DNA from: Faecalibacterium sp. UBA1360 | GTDB taxonomy: Bacteria > Bacillota > Clostridia > Oscillospirales > Ruminococcaceae | Reading direction: 5' to 3' | DNA: 24,200 nucleotides | NCBI GenBank assembly: GCA_002306375.1 | Contig: DBRU01000005.1 | Coordinates: 1 to 24,200 of the forward strand | The notes under the pieces: model-generated | What the model saw: only the letters and a program-made list of their open reading frames with translations | The model's database searches: none | Told to the model about the DNA's origin: nothing | In this document: piece after piece, positions 8,145 to 14,522 of the stretch | How the letters are laid out: each line of letters starts with the position of its first letter | Numbering within the stretch: the first letter of the stretch is position 1 | Made by a program: the position numbers and the translations under genes

Positions 8145-8576
8145 TCAGTTGTTGTTGACCTTGAACTCCTGTTCGCAGTAGATGCAGCGGTACCGGCCGC
8201 TGGGGGTCAGGGCAAAAATATGGTCGCAGCCTTCCTCCATGGCCGTGATGCAGCGGGGGTTCTTGCACTGGATCACGTTGACCAGGCGCTTGGGCTGGTC
8301 GGGCCGGACCTTGCGGGCGACGTGGCCGTTTTCGATGTAGGTGATGGTGATCTGGGGGTCCAGGTATCCCAGCACGTCGAAATTCAGCGCGCTGACATCC
8401 CCTTCGATCTTGATGATGTCCTTTTTCCCGCTTTTCTGGCTGCGCACGTTCTGCAACAACGCCACGCTGGCGTCCCGCAGCTTTTCCAGCTCCATCAGGT
8501 GGTACAGCGCCAGGCCAGTGCCGGCGCTGATGTGGTCGATGACCACGCCGTTTTGGATCTCGTCAACATTCAGCAT
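8145..8576 (-). CDS. pyrI: Aspartate carbamoyltransferase regulatory subunit
   Basis: PyrI is the nucleotide-binding subunit that gives aspartate transcarbamoylase its allosteric control by CTP and ATP. It has no catalytic activity of its own. The 143-residue protein shows the N-terminal nucleotide-binding domain (IQNGVVIDHI, GTGLALY) and the C-terminal zinc domain with Cys104, Cys109, Cys131 and Cys134 in C-x4-C and C-x2-C pairs. These cysteines hold the Zn needed to contact PyrB. The gene overlaps the end of pyrB by 7 nt, as expected for stoichiometric, coupled expression. A hairpin at 8097-8131 ends the transcript. The presence of PyrI implies the PyrB3-PyrI2 dodecameric class of enzyme, rather than the unregulated PyrB trimer of Bacillus. 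Confidence 0.96.
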   Translation of the reverse strand: MLNVDEIQNGVVIDHISAGTGLALYHLMELEKLRDASVALLQNVRSQKSGKKDIIKIEGDVSALNFDVLGYLDPQITITYIENGHVARKVRPDQPKRLVNVIQCKNPRCITAMEEGCDHIFALTPSGRYRCIYCEQEFKVNNN

Positions 8577-9517
8577 TCAAAAGCCACCTCCCCGGTCTTG
8601 GGGTCCTTGAGCCCCAGCAAGGTCATGATCAGCGCCATGCGCATGTATACGCCGTTTTGCGCCTGTTCAAAGTAGGCCGCCCGGGGATCGTCGTCCACGT
8701 CCAGGGTGATCTCGTTGACCCGGGGCAGGGGATGCAGCACGGCCATGTCGGCGGGGGCCTGGTCCAGCTTGGCTTTGGTCAGCACGTAGCTGTTTTTCAG
8801 GCGCACGTAATCTTCCTCGTTGAAAAAGCGTTCCCGCTGTACACGGGTCATGTACAAGATGTCCAGCTCTGGCAGCGCCTTTTCCAGGTCCCGGGTCTCC
8901 ACGTAGGGGATGCCCCGGGGGTCCAGCACCTCGTTCAGGATGTAGTCGGGCACCCGCAACTCCTCGGGGCTGATGAGCACAAAGCGCATGTTCGACCAGC
9001 GGGACAGGCTCTTGATCAGGGAATGGACCGTGCGCCCGAATTTCAGATCCCCGCAAAAGCCGATGGTCAGCCCGTCCAGGCGGCCCTTGCGCCGGCGAAT
9101 GGTCATCATGTCCAGCAGCGTTTGGGTGGGATGGCTGTGGCCGCCGTCGCCGGCGTTGATCACCGGGATGCCCGAATACCGTGCCGCCCGCAGGGGCGCG
9201 CCTTCTTTGGGGTGGCGCATGGCGGCGATGTCGGCATAGCAGCTGACGATGCGGATGGTGTCGGCCACCGTCTCGCCCTTGGAGGCGCTGGACACGCCCC
9301 CGTCGGGGAATCCCAGCACCTGGCCGCCCAGGTTCAGCATGGCAGCCTCAAACGAAAGGCGGGTCCGGGTAGAAGGCTCGTAAAACAGCGACGCCAGACG
9401 TTTGCGGTACGCCACGTCCCGGTATGCGGCCGGGTCGTCGTGGATGCGGTCTGCCAGATCCAGCAGCCGCAGCGTTTCTTCGTAGGTGAAATCCAGCGGA
9501 TCGATCAGGTGTCTCAT
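8570..9517 (-). CDS. pyrB: Aspartate carbamoyltransferase catalytic subunit
   Basis: PyrB condenses carbamoyl phosphate with aspartate, the committed step of pyrimidine synthesis. Visible motifs are the carbamoyl-phosphate loop FYEPSTRTRLSFE (STRTR at 49-53), the HPTQTLLD segment, and LHPLPRVNEI near the C-terminus. A TTG at 9526 is in frame, but I chose the ATG at 9517. It has AAAGG 9 nt upstream and gives the usual N-terminus MRHLIDPLDFT and a normal length of 315 residues. pyrI follows with a 7-nt overlap. Upstream, on the same strand, is a GntR/UTRA regulator that ends 78 bp earlier. Either read-through from that gene or a weak promoter at 9587-9615 could supply transcription. No PyrR-type attenuator was recognised. 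Confidence 0.96.
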   Translation of the reverse strand: MRHLIDPLDFTYEETLRLLDLADRIHDDPAAYRDVAYRKRLASLFYEPSTRTRLSFEAAMLNLGGQVLGFPDGGVSSASKGETVADTIRIVSCYADIAAMRHPKEGAPLRAARYSGIPVINAGDGGHSHPTQTLLDMMTIRRRKGRLDGLTIGFCGDLKFGRTVHSLIKSLSRWSNMRFVLISPEELRVPDYILNEVLDPRGIPYVETRDLEKALPELDILYMTRVQRERFFNEEDYVRLKNSYVLTKAKLDQAPADMAVLHPLPRVNEITLDVDDDPRAAYFEQAQNGVYMRMALIMTLLGLKDPKTGEVAFEC

Positions 9518-9586
9518 CAGCAGCAACCTTTCCTTTCCTGTGGGGTGTGCGGCCGGCGGCCGGGGTGCCGTGGCCGGACCCTACCC

Positions 9587-9615
9587 ATTCTACAACTATC
9601 CCAGCTTACGCACAA
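9587..9615 (-). promoter_or_regulatory. Possible promoter of pyrBI
   Basis: On the minus strand, TTGTGC (9615-9610) and TAGAAT (9592-9587) are 17 nt apart, overlapping the end of the GntR-family gene. The -10 box is good and the -35 box matches only at TTG. The downstream spacer has several GGCC-rich inverted repeats but no clear U-run, so attenuation is not supported. Confidence 0.4.
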
Positions 9616-10342
9616 GGGCAAAGTCGAAAAAATCCGTGTACAGGGTCCTGCTGCGCACCACGGGCCGGCACAGGCGGGAATAGCAGGTCTCTTCCAGTTC
9701 CAGCAGCGCCTTGTCCGCTCCCAGTCCCAGCAGCCGGCGCACGGCGGCTTCACCGGGCACGGCCCGCAGCCGGGCCACCGTGCTGGTGGTCTGGATGCCG
9801 CACCGATCCTGCAAAATGTCAAAGATGGGCCGGGTAAAATCGATGCCGTCGGTGCGCCCTTCAAACAGGGAAAGGGGCATCACGTCGGTACAGTACAAGA
9901 CCGGGGCGTCGTCGGCCAGCATGCGCTTGCCCTCCACGAGCACCGTTTCCCCCGCAGGGATCTCCAGGGCGGCGGCCGTGGCCGCGTCCGCCACCTGACG
10001 GGTGACCATCAGATGATCGGTGTGGGGCGTGCGGCCCAGCGCCTCGATCATGGCGTGGAATTCCAGCTTGTGGTCCATGCGGTTGCCAAGGCCCACCACG
10101 CCCCGGTTCACCACGGTGCCGATGCCCCGCACCCGTTCCAGGTAGCCTTCCCGTTCCAGTTCGCTCAAGGCGTCCCGCACCACCGTGCGGCTCACGCCAA
10201 GCCATTCGGCCAGGTCCACTTCGGGGGGCAGACGGTCCAGCCCCGCGTAGCGGCCGCCGGCCATCTCCTCCAGCAGCCGCTGCACCGCCTGGGCGGACAT
10301 CAATGTGCCGCCCAGACGGGCGGAACTTTTTTGTTCTTCCAC
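9596..10342 (-). CDS. GntR-family transcriptional regulator with UTRA domain (HutC type)
   Basis: Predicted ligand-responsive DNA-binding regulator of 248 residues. The N-terminal winged helix contains LPPEVDLAEWLGVSRTVVRDALSELEREGYLERVRGIGTVV, a typical GntR pattern split here only for description (about residues 40-80). A UTRA effector-binding domain follows, with a YCTDVMPLSLF segment and FDILQDRCGI. I chose the GTG start at 10342. It sits 7 nt after AGGAGG, and the reading frame upstream of it lies inside nth. The gene begins 2 bp after the nth stop codon and is followed by pyrBI, so the three may share a transcript. The effector is unknown. The neighbourhood raises, but does not prove, a pyrimidine-related ligand. 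Confidence 0.88.
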   Translation of the reverse strand: MEEQKSSARLGGTLMSAQAVQRLLEEMAGGRYAGLDRLPPEVDLAEWLGVSRTVVRDALSELEREGYLERVRGIGTVVNRGVVGLGNRMDHKLEFHAMIEALGRTPHTDHLMVTRQVADAATAAALEIPAGETVLVEGKRMLADDAPVLYCTDVMPLSLFEGRTDGIDFTRPIFDILQDRCGIQTTSTVARLRAVPGEAAVRRLLGLGADKALLELEETCYSRLCRPVVRSRTLYTDFFDFALVRKLG

Positions 10343-10344
10343 GC

Positions 10345-11007
10345 TCAGTCCTCCTTTTTGGCTGCGCCCTGCTTTCGGGCATACCGGCACACATCGGCCA
10401 GGCGGCAGGCGTCGCAGTGGGGCGCGGTGCGGGCGGTGCACACGGCCCGGCCGTGATACACGAGCCGGTGGCAAAAATCGCTGCCTTCTTCGGGCGGAAT
10501 GATCTTCCACAGGGCCATCTCCACCTTTTTCGGTTCCTTGACGCCTTCATCCACCAGACCGATGCGCCCGCACAGGCGGATGCAATGGGTGTCGGTGACG
10601 ATGGCGGGCTTGCCGAACACGTCCCCCATGATCAGGTTGGCGCTTTTGCGCCCCACGCCGGGCAAAGCCAGCAAAGCATCAAAGTCGTCGGGCACTTTGC
10701 CGCCATATTGGTCCCGCAGCGTGCGCATGCAGGCCGAAATATCCCGCGCCTTGCTGCGCCCCAACCCGCAGGGCTTGACAATGGCCTCGATCTCCTCCGG
10801 CTCGGCGGCGGCCAGCGCCTCCACGCCGGGGTATTTGGCAAACAGGTCTTTGACCACCACGTTCACGCGCTCGTCGGTGCACTGGGCGGCCAGGCGCACC
10901 TCCACCAGTAACTGCCAGGCATGGTCATAGTCCAGCGTGCAGTCCGCCAGGGGGTATTCTTCTTTCAGCCGCTCGATGCACACAGCGGCCAACTGTTGTT
11001 TGGTCAT
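10345..11007 (-). CDS. nth: Endonuclease III (DNA glycosylase/AP lyase)
   Basis: Nth removes oxidised pyrimidines from DNA and cleaves the abasic strand in base-excision repair. The 220 residues show the helix-hairpin-helix LPGVGRKSANLIMG with the catalytic Lys121, and the catalytic Asp139 in VTDTH. The iron-sulfur loop carries Cys190, Cys198, Cys201 and Cys207. The cysteine spacing is x7-x2-x5, one residue longer in the first interval than the usual x6-x2-x5. The ATG at 11007 has AGAGAGGA just upstream. The promoter at 11041-11070 overlaps the divergent rarA promoter. A GntR-family regulator begins 2 bp after the stop codon. Identification is firm. Confidence 0.95.
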   Translation of the reverse strand: MTKQQLAAVCIERLKEEYPLADCTLDYDHAWQLLVEVRLAAQCTDERVNVVVKDLFAKYPGVEALAAAEPEEIEAIVKPCGLGRSKARDISACMRTLRDQYGGKVPDDFDALLALPGVGRKSANLIMGDVFGKPAIVTDTHCIRLCGRIGLVDEGVKEPKKVEMALWKIIPPEEGSDFCHRLVYHGRAVCTARTAPHCDACRLADVCRYARKQGAAKKED

Positions 11008-11037
11008 GGAGTCCTCTCTTTCCGTTGCGTTCCTGCC

Positions 11038-11066
11038 TTGATTCTACCATTTCCATCGTCTATAAT
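11038..11066 (+). promoter_or_regulatory. Promoter of rarA
   Basis: TTGATT (11038-11043), a 17-nt spacer and a perfect TATAAT (11061-11066) lie 44 nt before the rarA ATG. The site interlocks with the oppositely directed nth promoter. Confidence 0.82.
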
Positions 11067-11070
11067 GCAA
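11041..11070 (-). promoter_or_regulatory. Promoter of nth
   Basis: On the minus strand, TTGCAT (11070-11065) is followed after 18 nt by TAGAAT (11046-11041), 33 nt before the nth start codon. Its -10 box overlaps the -35 box of the divergent rarA promoter, and the reverse also holds. Confidence 0.7.
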
Positions 11071-11110
11071 GTATGTGAGCCCGGCAACGGGAAATAAAGG
11101 GGGATGCCTT

Positions 11111-12400
11111 ATGCAACCACTGGCGCAGCGCCTGCGCCCGCGCACGCTGGCCGACGTCTGCGGTCAGCGTCATCTTCTGGGCGAGGGCCAGGTCTTTCGC
11201 CGCACATTGGAGGCCGCCGAAAAAACCGGCAGCCTGCCCAATATGATCTTTTACGGTCCGTCCGGGGTGGGCAAGACCACGGTGGCCGGCATCATCGCTG
11301 CCGGCAGCGGCATGCGACTGCACCGCATCAACGCCACCACGGCGTCCACGGCCGACATCAGGAGCGTTCTGAACGAGATCGGCACCCTGCAAGGTTCAGG
11401 CGGACTGCTTTTGTATCTGGACGAGATCCAGTACTTCAACAAGCGCCAGCAGCAAAGCCTTCTGGAATGTATCGAGGAAGGGGACGTGACCCTCATCGCC
11501 TCCACCACCGAGAATCCCTACTTTTATATATACAACGCCCTTTTGTCCCGCTGCACGGTGTTTGAGTTCAAGTCGCTGACGCCCGACGACATTGCCGACG
11601 GTCTGCGCCGGGCCGTTGCCCGCCTGAATGAGGAAGACGACCAGCCGCTGGCCGTGGATGAGGATGCTCTGGCCTGCCTGGCCGACACCGCGGGCGGGGA
11701 CTTGCGCAAGGCGCTGGGCAACCTGGAGTTTGCCGCGGCCGCCGCCAGCCCCGAAAACGGGACCCGCCGCGTCACGCTGGACATGGCCCGCCAGGTGGGA
11801 CGGCGCACGGCCATGCGGTATGATAAGCAGGGGGACGACCACTATGACATCGTCTCGGCCTACCAGAAATCCATGCGCGGGTCCGACCCGGACGCGGCGC
11901 TGCACTACCTGGCCCGTCTGCTGGAAGCCGGGGACCTGCCGTCGGCCTGCCGCCGGCTGATGGTCACGGCCTGCGAGGATGTGGGCCTTGCCTGGCCCCA
12001 GATCATCCCCATCGTCAAGGCGGCGGTGGACGCGGCCCAGATGCTGGGCCTGCCCGAAGCCCGTCTGCCGTTGGCGGACGCTGTTGTCCTGGTGGCCACC
12101 GCCCCCAAATCCAACTCGGCCCACGACGCCATCAACGCCGCCGTGGCCGACGTGCAGGCCGGCAAAAGCGGACCCATCCCGCGCTGGCTGCAAAACAAGC
12201 ATTTCGACGGTGAGGACGCCGCCGTCAAGGGCCAGCACTATCTGTACCCCCACGACTGGCCCGACCACTGGGTCAAACAAGAGTACCTGCCCGAGTCATT
12301 GCGCGGCGTGAGCTATTATCACTTTGGTCAAAATAAGACGGAACAGGCGGCCGAAGCCTACTGGAAACGCATCAAAAATCGGGGGGATACCCTACCGTAA
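11111..12400 (+). CDS. rarA: Replication-associated recombination protein A (AAA+ ATPase)
   Basis: RarA (MgsA, related to eukaryotic WRNIP1) is a clamp-loader-like AAA+ ATPase that acts at stalled replication forks. The 429 residues start with MQPLAQRLRPRTLADVCGQ, the usual family N-terminus. Next come Walker A YGPSGVGKTT, Walker B LLLYLDEIQYFNKRQQQSLL and the sensor segment STTENPYF. The C-terminal tetramerisation part contains PKSNSAHDAI and YLPESLRG. A GTG at 11075 is in frame, but the ATG at 11111 is preferred. It has AGGGGG 7 nt upstream and removes an unconserved N-terminal extension. Walker B has LYLDEIQYF where LFIDEIHRF is common, a mild variation. No clear terminator follows before the Fur-family promoter. 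Confidence 0.95.
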   Translation: MQPLAQRLRPRTLADVCGQRHLLGEGQVFRRTLEAAEKTGSLPNMIFYGPSGVGKTTVAGIIAAGSGMRLHRINATTASTADIRSVLNEIGTLQGSGGLLLYLDEIQYFNKRQQQSLLECIEEGDVTLIASTTENPYFYIYNALLSRCTVFEFKSLTPDDIADGLRRAVARLNEEDDQPLAVDEDALACLADTAGGDLRKALGNLEFAAAAASPENGTRRVTLDMARQVGRRTAMRYDKQGDDHYDIVSAYQKSMRGSDPDAALHYLARLLEAGDLPSACRRLMVTACEDVGLAWPQIIPIVKAAVDAAQMLGLPEARLPLADAVVLVATAPKSNSAHDAINAAVADVQAGKSGPIPRWLQNKHFDGEDAAVKGQHYLYPHDWPDHWVKQEYLPESLRGVSYYHFGQNKTEQAAEAYWKRIKNRGDTLP

Positions 12401-12495
12401 CGGCAACAATTTCCTGATATTTCGTGAAAAATGTGAAGAGAAACAGATGGTATCGCGGTGATTGAAAAATTTACAATTTGTTTTGGGTTTTGACC

Positions 12496-12515
12496 TGACA
12501 AAGTCTTGACAAAGT
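12496..12515 (+). repeat. Tandem 9-bp direct repeat at the Fur-family promoter
   Basis: TGACAAAGT occurs at 12496-12504 and again at 12507-12515. The 11-bp offset is one helical turn, and the second copy covers most of the -35 box. It could be a regulator binding site. It does not resemble the Fur or PerR inverted-repeat consensus. Confidence 0.6.
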
Positions 12516-12535
12516 GTCGGGGGATTCAGTAGAAT
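12506..12535 (+). promoter_or_regulatory. Promoter of the Fur-family gene
   Basis: A perfect TTGACA (12506-12511), an 18-nt spacer and TAGAAT (12530-12535) lie 65 nt upstream of the start codon. The -35 box is embedded in the second copy of a direct repeat. Confidence 0.82.
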
Positions 12536-12600
12536 AAGACCGTATGGAAGGTATACGCCACTGTGGGCGGATGTATTATTACGGTATAAGGAGTAATTGC

Positions 12601-12984
12601 ATGCGTTATTCACATCAACGCGAACTGATCCTGCGCGAGGTGCAGTCCCGCACGGATCACCCCACCGCAGAACAAATCTGCACGTCGCTGCGCGCGGAAT
12701 GTCCTCGCTTGAGTCTTGGCACCGTGTACCGTGACCTGAACACCCTGGTGGAGATCGGCAAGATCCGGCGCGTATCCATTCCGGGTCAGGCGGATCGCTT
12801 TGACGGCGAGGCACAGGCGCACCAGCATTTGTGGTGTACCCGCTGCCATCGCATCGAGAGCCTGTATATCCCGCAGGAAAAGGTCCAGGCGCTGCTGGAT
12901 GAATGCCAGGATATCCGCGTGCAGGACTGGGCGCTGACCGTTTTTGGTCTTTGCAGTCAGTGCGCGGCGTCGTCCCAGGAATGA
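12601..12984 (+). CDS. Fur-family metalloregulator (PerR/Fur/Zur type unresolved)
   Basis: DNA-binding metal- or peroxide-sensing repressor of 127 residues. The winged helix contains HPTAEQICTSL and LSLGTVYRDLNTLVEIGKI (about residues 20-56). The structural zinc site is Cys79-x2-Cys82 with Cys118-x2-Cys121. Residues matching the regulatory metal ligands of Bacillus PerR are His20, Asp68, His74 and His76. The position equivalent to PerR Asp104 appears to be Ser87, with Glu86 next to it. The C-terminal HHR-type histidines before the last Cys pair are also absent (VQDWALTVFGLC). The ATG at 12601 has AAGGAG 7 nt upstream; a longer in-frame start at 12544 lacks this. The gene is alone between rarA and a shared terminator. 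Which metal it senses cannot be told from sequence. Confidence 0.9.
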   Translation: MRYSHQRELILREVQSRTDHPTAEQICTSLRAECPRLSLGTVYRDLNTLVEIGKIRRVSIPGQADRFDGEAQAHQHLWCTRCHRIESLYIPQEKVQALLDECQDIRVQDWALTVFGLCSQCAASSQE

Positions 12985-12994
12985 GCGCGCAAAG

Positions 12995-13042
12995 AAAACC
13001 CCCGTCTCGGACAGGCAAACCGCCTGCCGGGGCGGGGGTTTT
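12995..13042. terminator. Shared terminator of the Fur-family gene and the membrane-protein gene
   Basis: AAAACCCCCG (12995-13004) pairs with CGGGGGTTTT (13033-13042). A second stem, CAGGC/GCCTG (13012-13016 with 13022-13026), stacks inside it. A-run and T-run flanks make it usable in both directions between two convergent genes. Confidence 0.82.
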
Positions 13043-13051
13043 GACTTGGGG

Positions 13052-14311
13052 CTATGCGTCCGCCAGGGCGGGTTCGCGGGCATCGTCGTGCTGCCGCAAG
13101 GTGGGCAGCGGCGCGCCGCGCGCAGTCAGCAACGCGCAGGGCAACAGCAGGATCAGCGGGTTGGCCGACAACAAAAAGAGCTTGTTCTCCATCAAAAGAT
13201 AGCACATCATGGCGCACAGGCACAGGGTCTCGCCGGTATGCCCGCCGCGGCACAGCCGCCACAGGAGCCATGTGACGACCCCGGCCACCAACACGGCGCC
13301 CAGAACGCCCTTGTTCATGATCAGCGCCAGATAGGTGTTGTCGATGGCGTGGTGTACATCGGCGTCGGTGGCAAAGCCGCCCAGCAGGGTGACCACGTTG
13401 GGCATATCGGCGTGCATCCAGGCGTCGGCGCCTTCTTCGGCCGGGTGCAGGTAGTCAAATGCCCAGAACACATAGTGCCACACTTCCAGCCGGCCCGACA
13501 GCATCCGATTTAAAAGGGACAGCCGGGGCGTTCGGCCCGAGTGCATGGGGTCGAACAGATACCCTGCCGCAAGGCTGCCCGCGGTCAGCAGCGGGTATAG
13601 GGCCAGCACGCAGCCGTGCCAGACGGGGCTCTCAAAAAAGCGGGGCAGCAGCTTTTGCGCGGCAAACAGCACCAGCAACAACAGCATGGCGACGCCTGCT
13701 CCGCGGCAGCCGGGTCCCAGCAGCGTATAGGCGAACAGCGCAAAAAGTCCCAGCCAGTCGAACCATCTCATACGGGACCAGCGCAGCCAGGCCCAGGCGA
13801 AAAACACACCCAGCAGCCGCGCGCCGTACCCGTTGTAGTGCCCGTACCCGTAATCCCAGTTGCGTGCATAAAACTGGAACGGAACCAAATGCGTGGTGTA
13901 ATGCAGCAGCTGTACCAGCACAAGGCCGCCGGCCGCCGCAGCCAGGTATACCCGCAGGGTTTTGCGAAGGTCCACGTCCTTGGCGCCCAGGCCGGCGAGC
14001 ACAGCCAGCAAAAACCAGATGTCGTCACCGTATACGCTGGCAAAGGCGGCGTAGCCCACCGCCAGAATGCCTACGATCCATTGCCAACGCTGTTCGTAGC
14101 GGGTCAGGACCAGGCATTTGGCCGCCAGCAAAAGCAGGGCCAGGCCGGTCAGGCCCAAACGGGCCAAACGGCTCAGGTCGGGCAGGGTACTCTGGATGTT
14201 GGAACTGAATACTTCAGACAGGATTAGCAGCAGGACCACAGCGGTATCATAAACGCGCTCGCCCAGCGCCTGGCGGCGCGAAAGCGGGGCGGATAACAAA
14301 GCGCAGGGCAT
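13052..14311 (-). CDS. Polytopic membrane protein, O-antigen polymerase/ligase-like
   Basis: Predicted inner-membrane protein of 419 residues with roughly ten or more hydrophobic segments. Features reminiscent of Wzy/WaaL-type glycan polymerases and ligases are GYGHYNGYGARLLG, then CRGAGVAMLL, SGRLEVWHYVF, and HAIDNTYLALIMNKGVLG with Asp324-Asn325. The last resembles the DN.Y......G motif of that superfamily. The match is by motif only, so function is tentative. The open frame continues upstream to 14830, but that part is antisense to fhs. The ATG at 14311 has GAAAGGAAG just upstream and sits behind an extended -10 box. No glycosyltransferase or flippase gene is nearby, which is odd for such a protein. 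It would act outside the cytoplasmic membrane face on lipid-linked glycans if the assignment holds. Confidence 0.75.
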   Translation of the reverse strand: MPCALLSAPLSRRQALGERVYDTAVVLLLILSEVFSSNIQSTLPDLSRLARLGLTGLALLLLAAKCLVLTRYEQRWQWIVGILAVGYAAFASVYGDDIWFLLAVLAGLGAKDVDLRKTLRVYLAAAAGGLVLVQLLHYTTHLVPFQFYARNWDYGYGHYNGYGARLLGVFFAWAWLRWSRMRWFDWLGLFALFAYTLLGPGCRGAGVAMLLLLVLFAAQKLLPRFFESPVWHGCVLALYPLLTAGSLAAGYLFDPMHSGRTPRLSLLNRMLSGRLEVWHYVFWAFDYLHPAEEGADAWMHADMPNVVTLLGGFATDADVHHAIDNTYLALIMNKGVLGAVLVAGVVTWLLWRLCRGGHTGETLCLCAMMCYLLMENKLFLLSANPLILLLPCALLTARGAPLPTLRQHDDAREPALADA

Positions 14312-14344
14312 GATCGGCTTCCTTTCAAAAATAGGGTCGCTATT

Positions 14345-14353
14345 ATTATACCA
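14345..14353 (-). promoter_or_regulatory. Extended -10 promoter of the membrane-protein gene
   Basis: The minus strand reads TGGTATAAT (14353-14345), a perfect extended -10 element 33 nt before the start codon. No good -35 is seen, which is usual for extended -10 promoters. Confidence 0.72.
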
Positions 14354-14437
14354 CACCCGACCTTTGAAAAAAAGCGGCCCCCATGCGGGCAAAGGGGCGG
14401 AAAACCGGCAAAATCGACGCCGTGGCGCGGGTCCGCC

Positions 14438-14466
14438 TTGTTTTTTTGGCAAAAGTTTGTTACAAT
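14438..14466 (+). promoter_or_regulatory. Promoter of fhs
   Basis: TTGTTT (14438-14443), a 17-nt spacer and TACAAT (14461-14466) lie 56 nt upstream of the fhs start codon. Confidence 0.65.
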
Positions 14467-14522
14467 CAACATGGATCGCGCGCGGCGCCTGGCCGTGCGC
14501 AAGAGGAAAGGAAGGAATCGGA

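Noticed and set aside
9518..9526. TTG start of pyrB three codons upstream
   Set aside because: The ATG at 9517 has better Shine-Dalgarno spacing and gives the conserved N-terminus.
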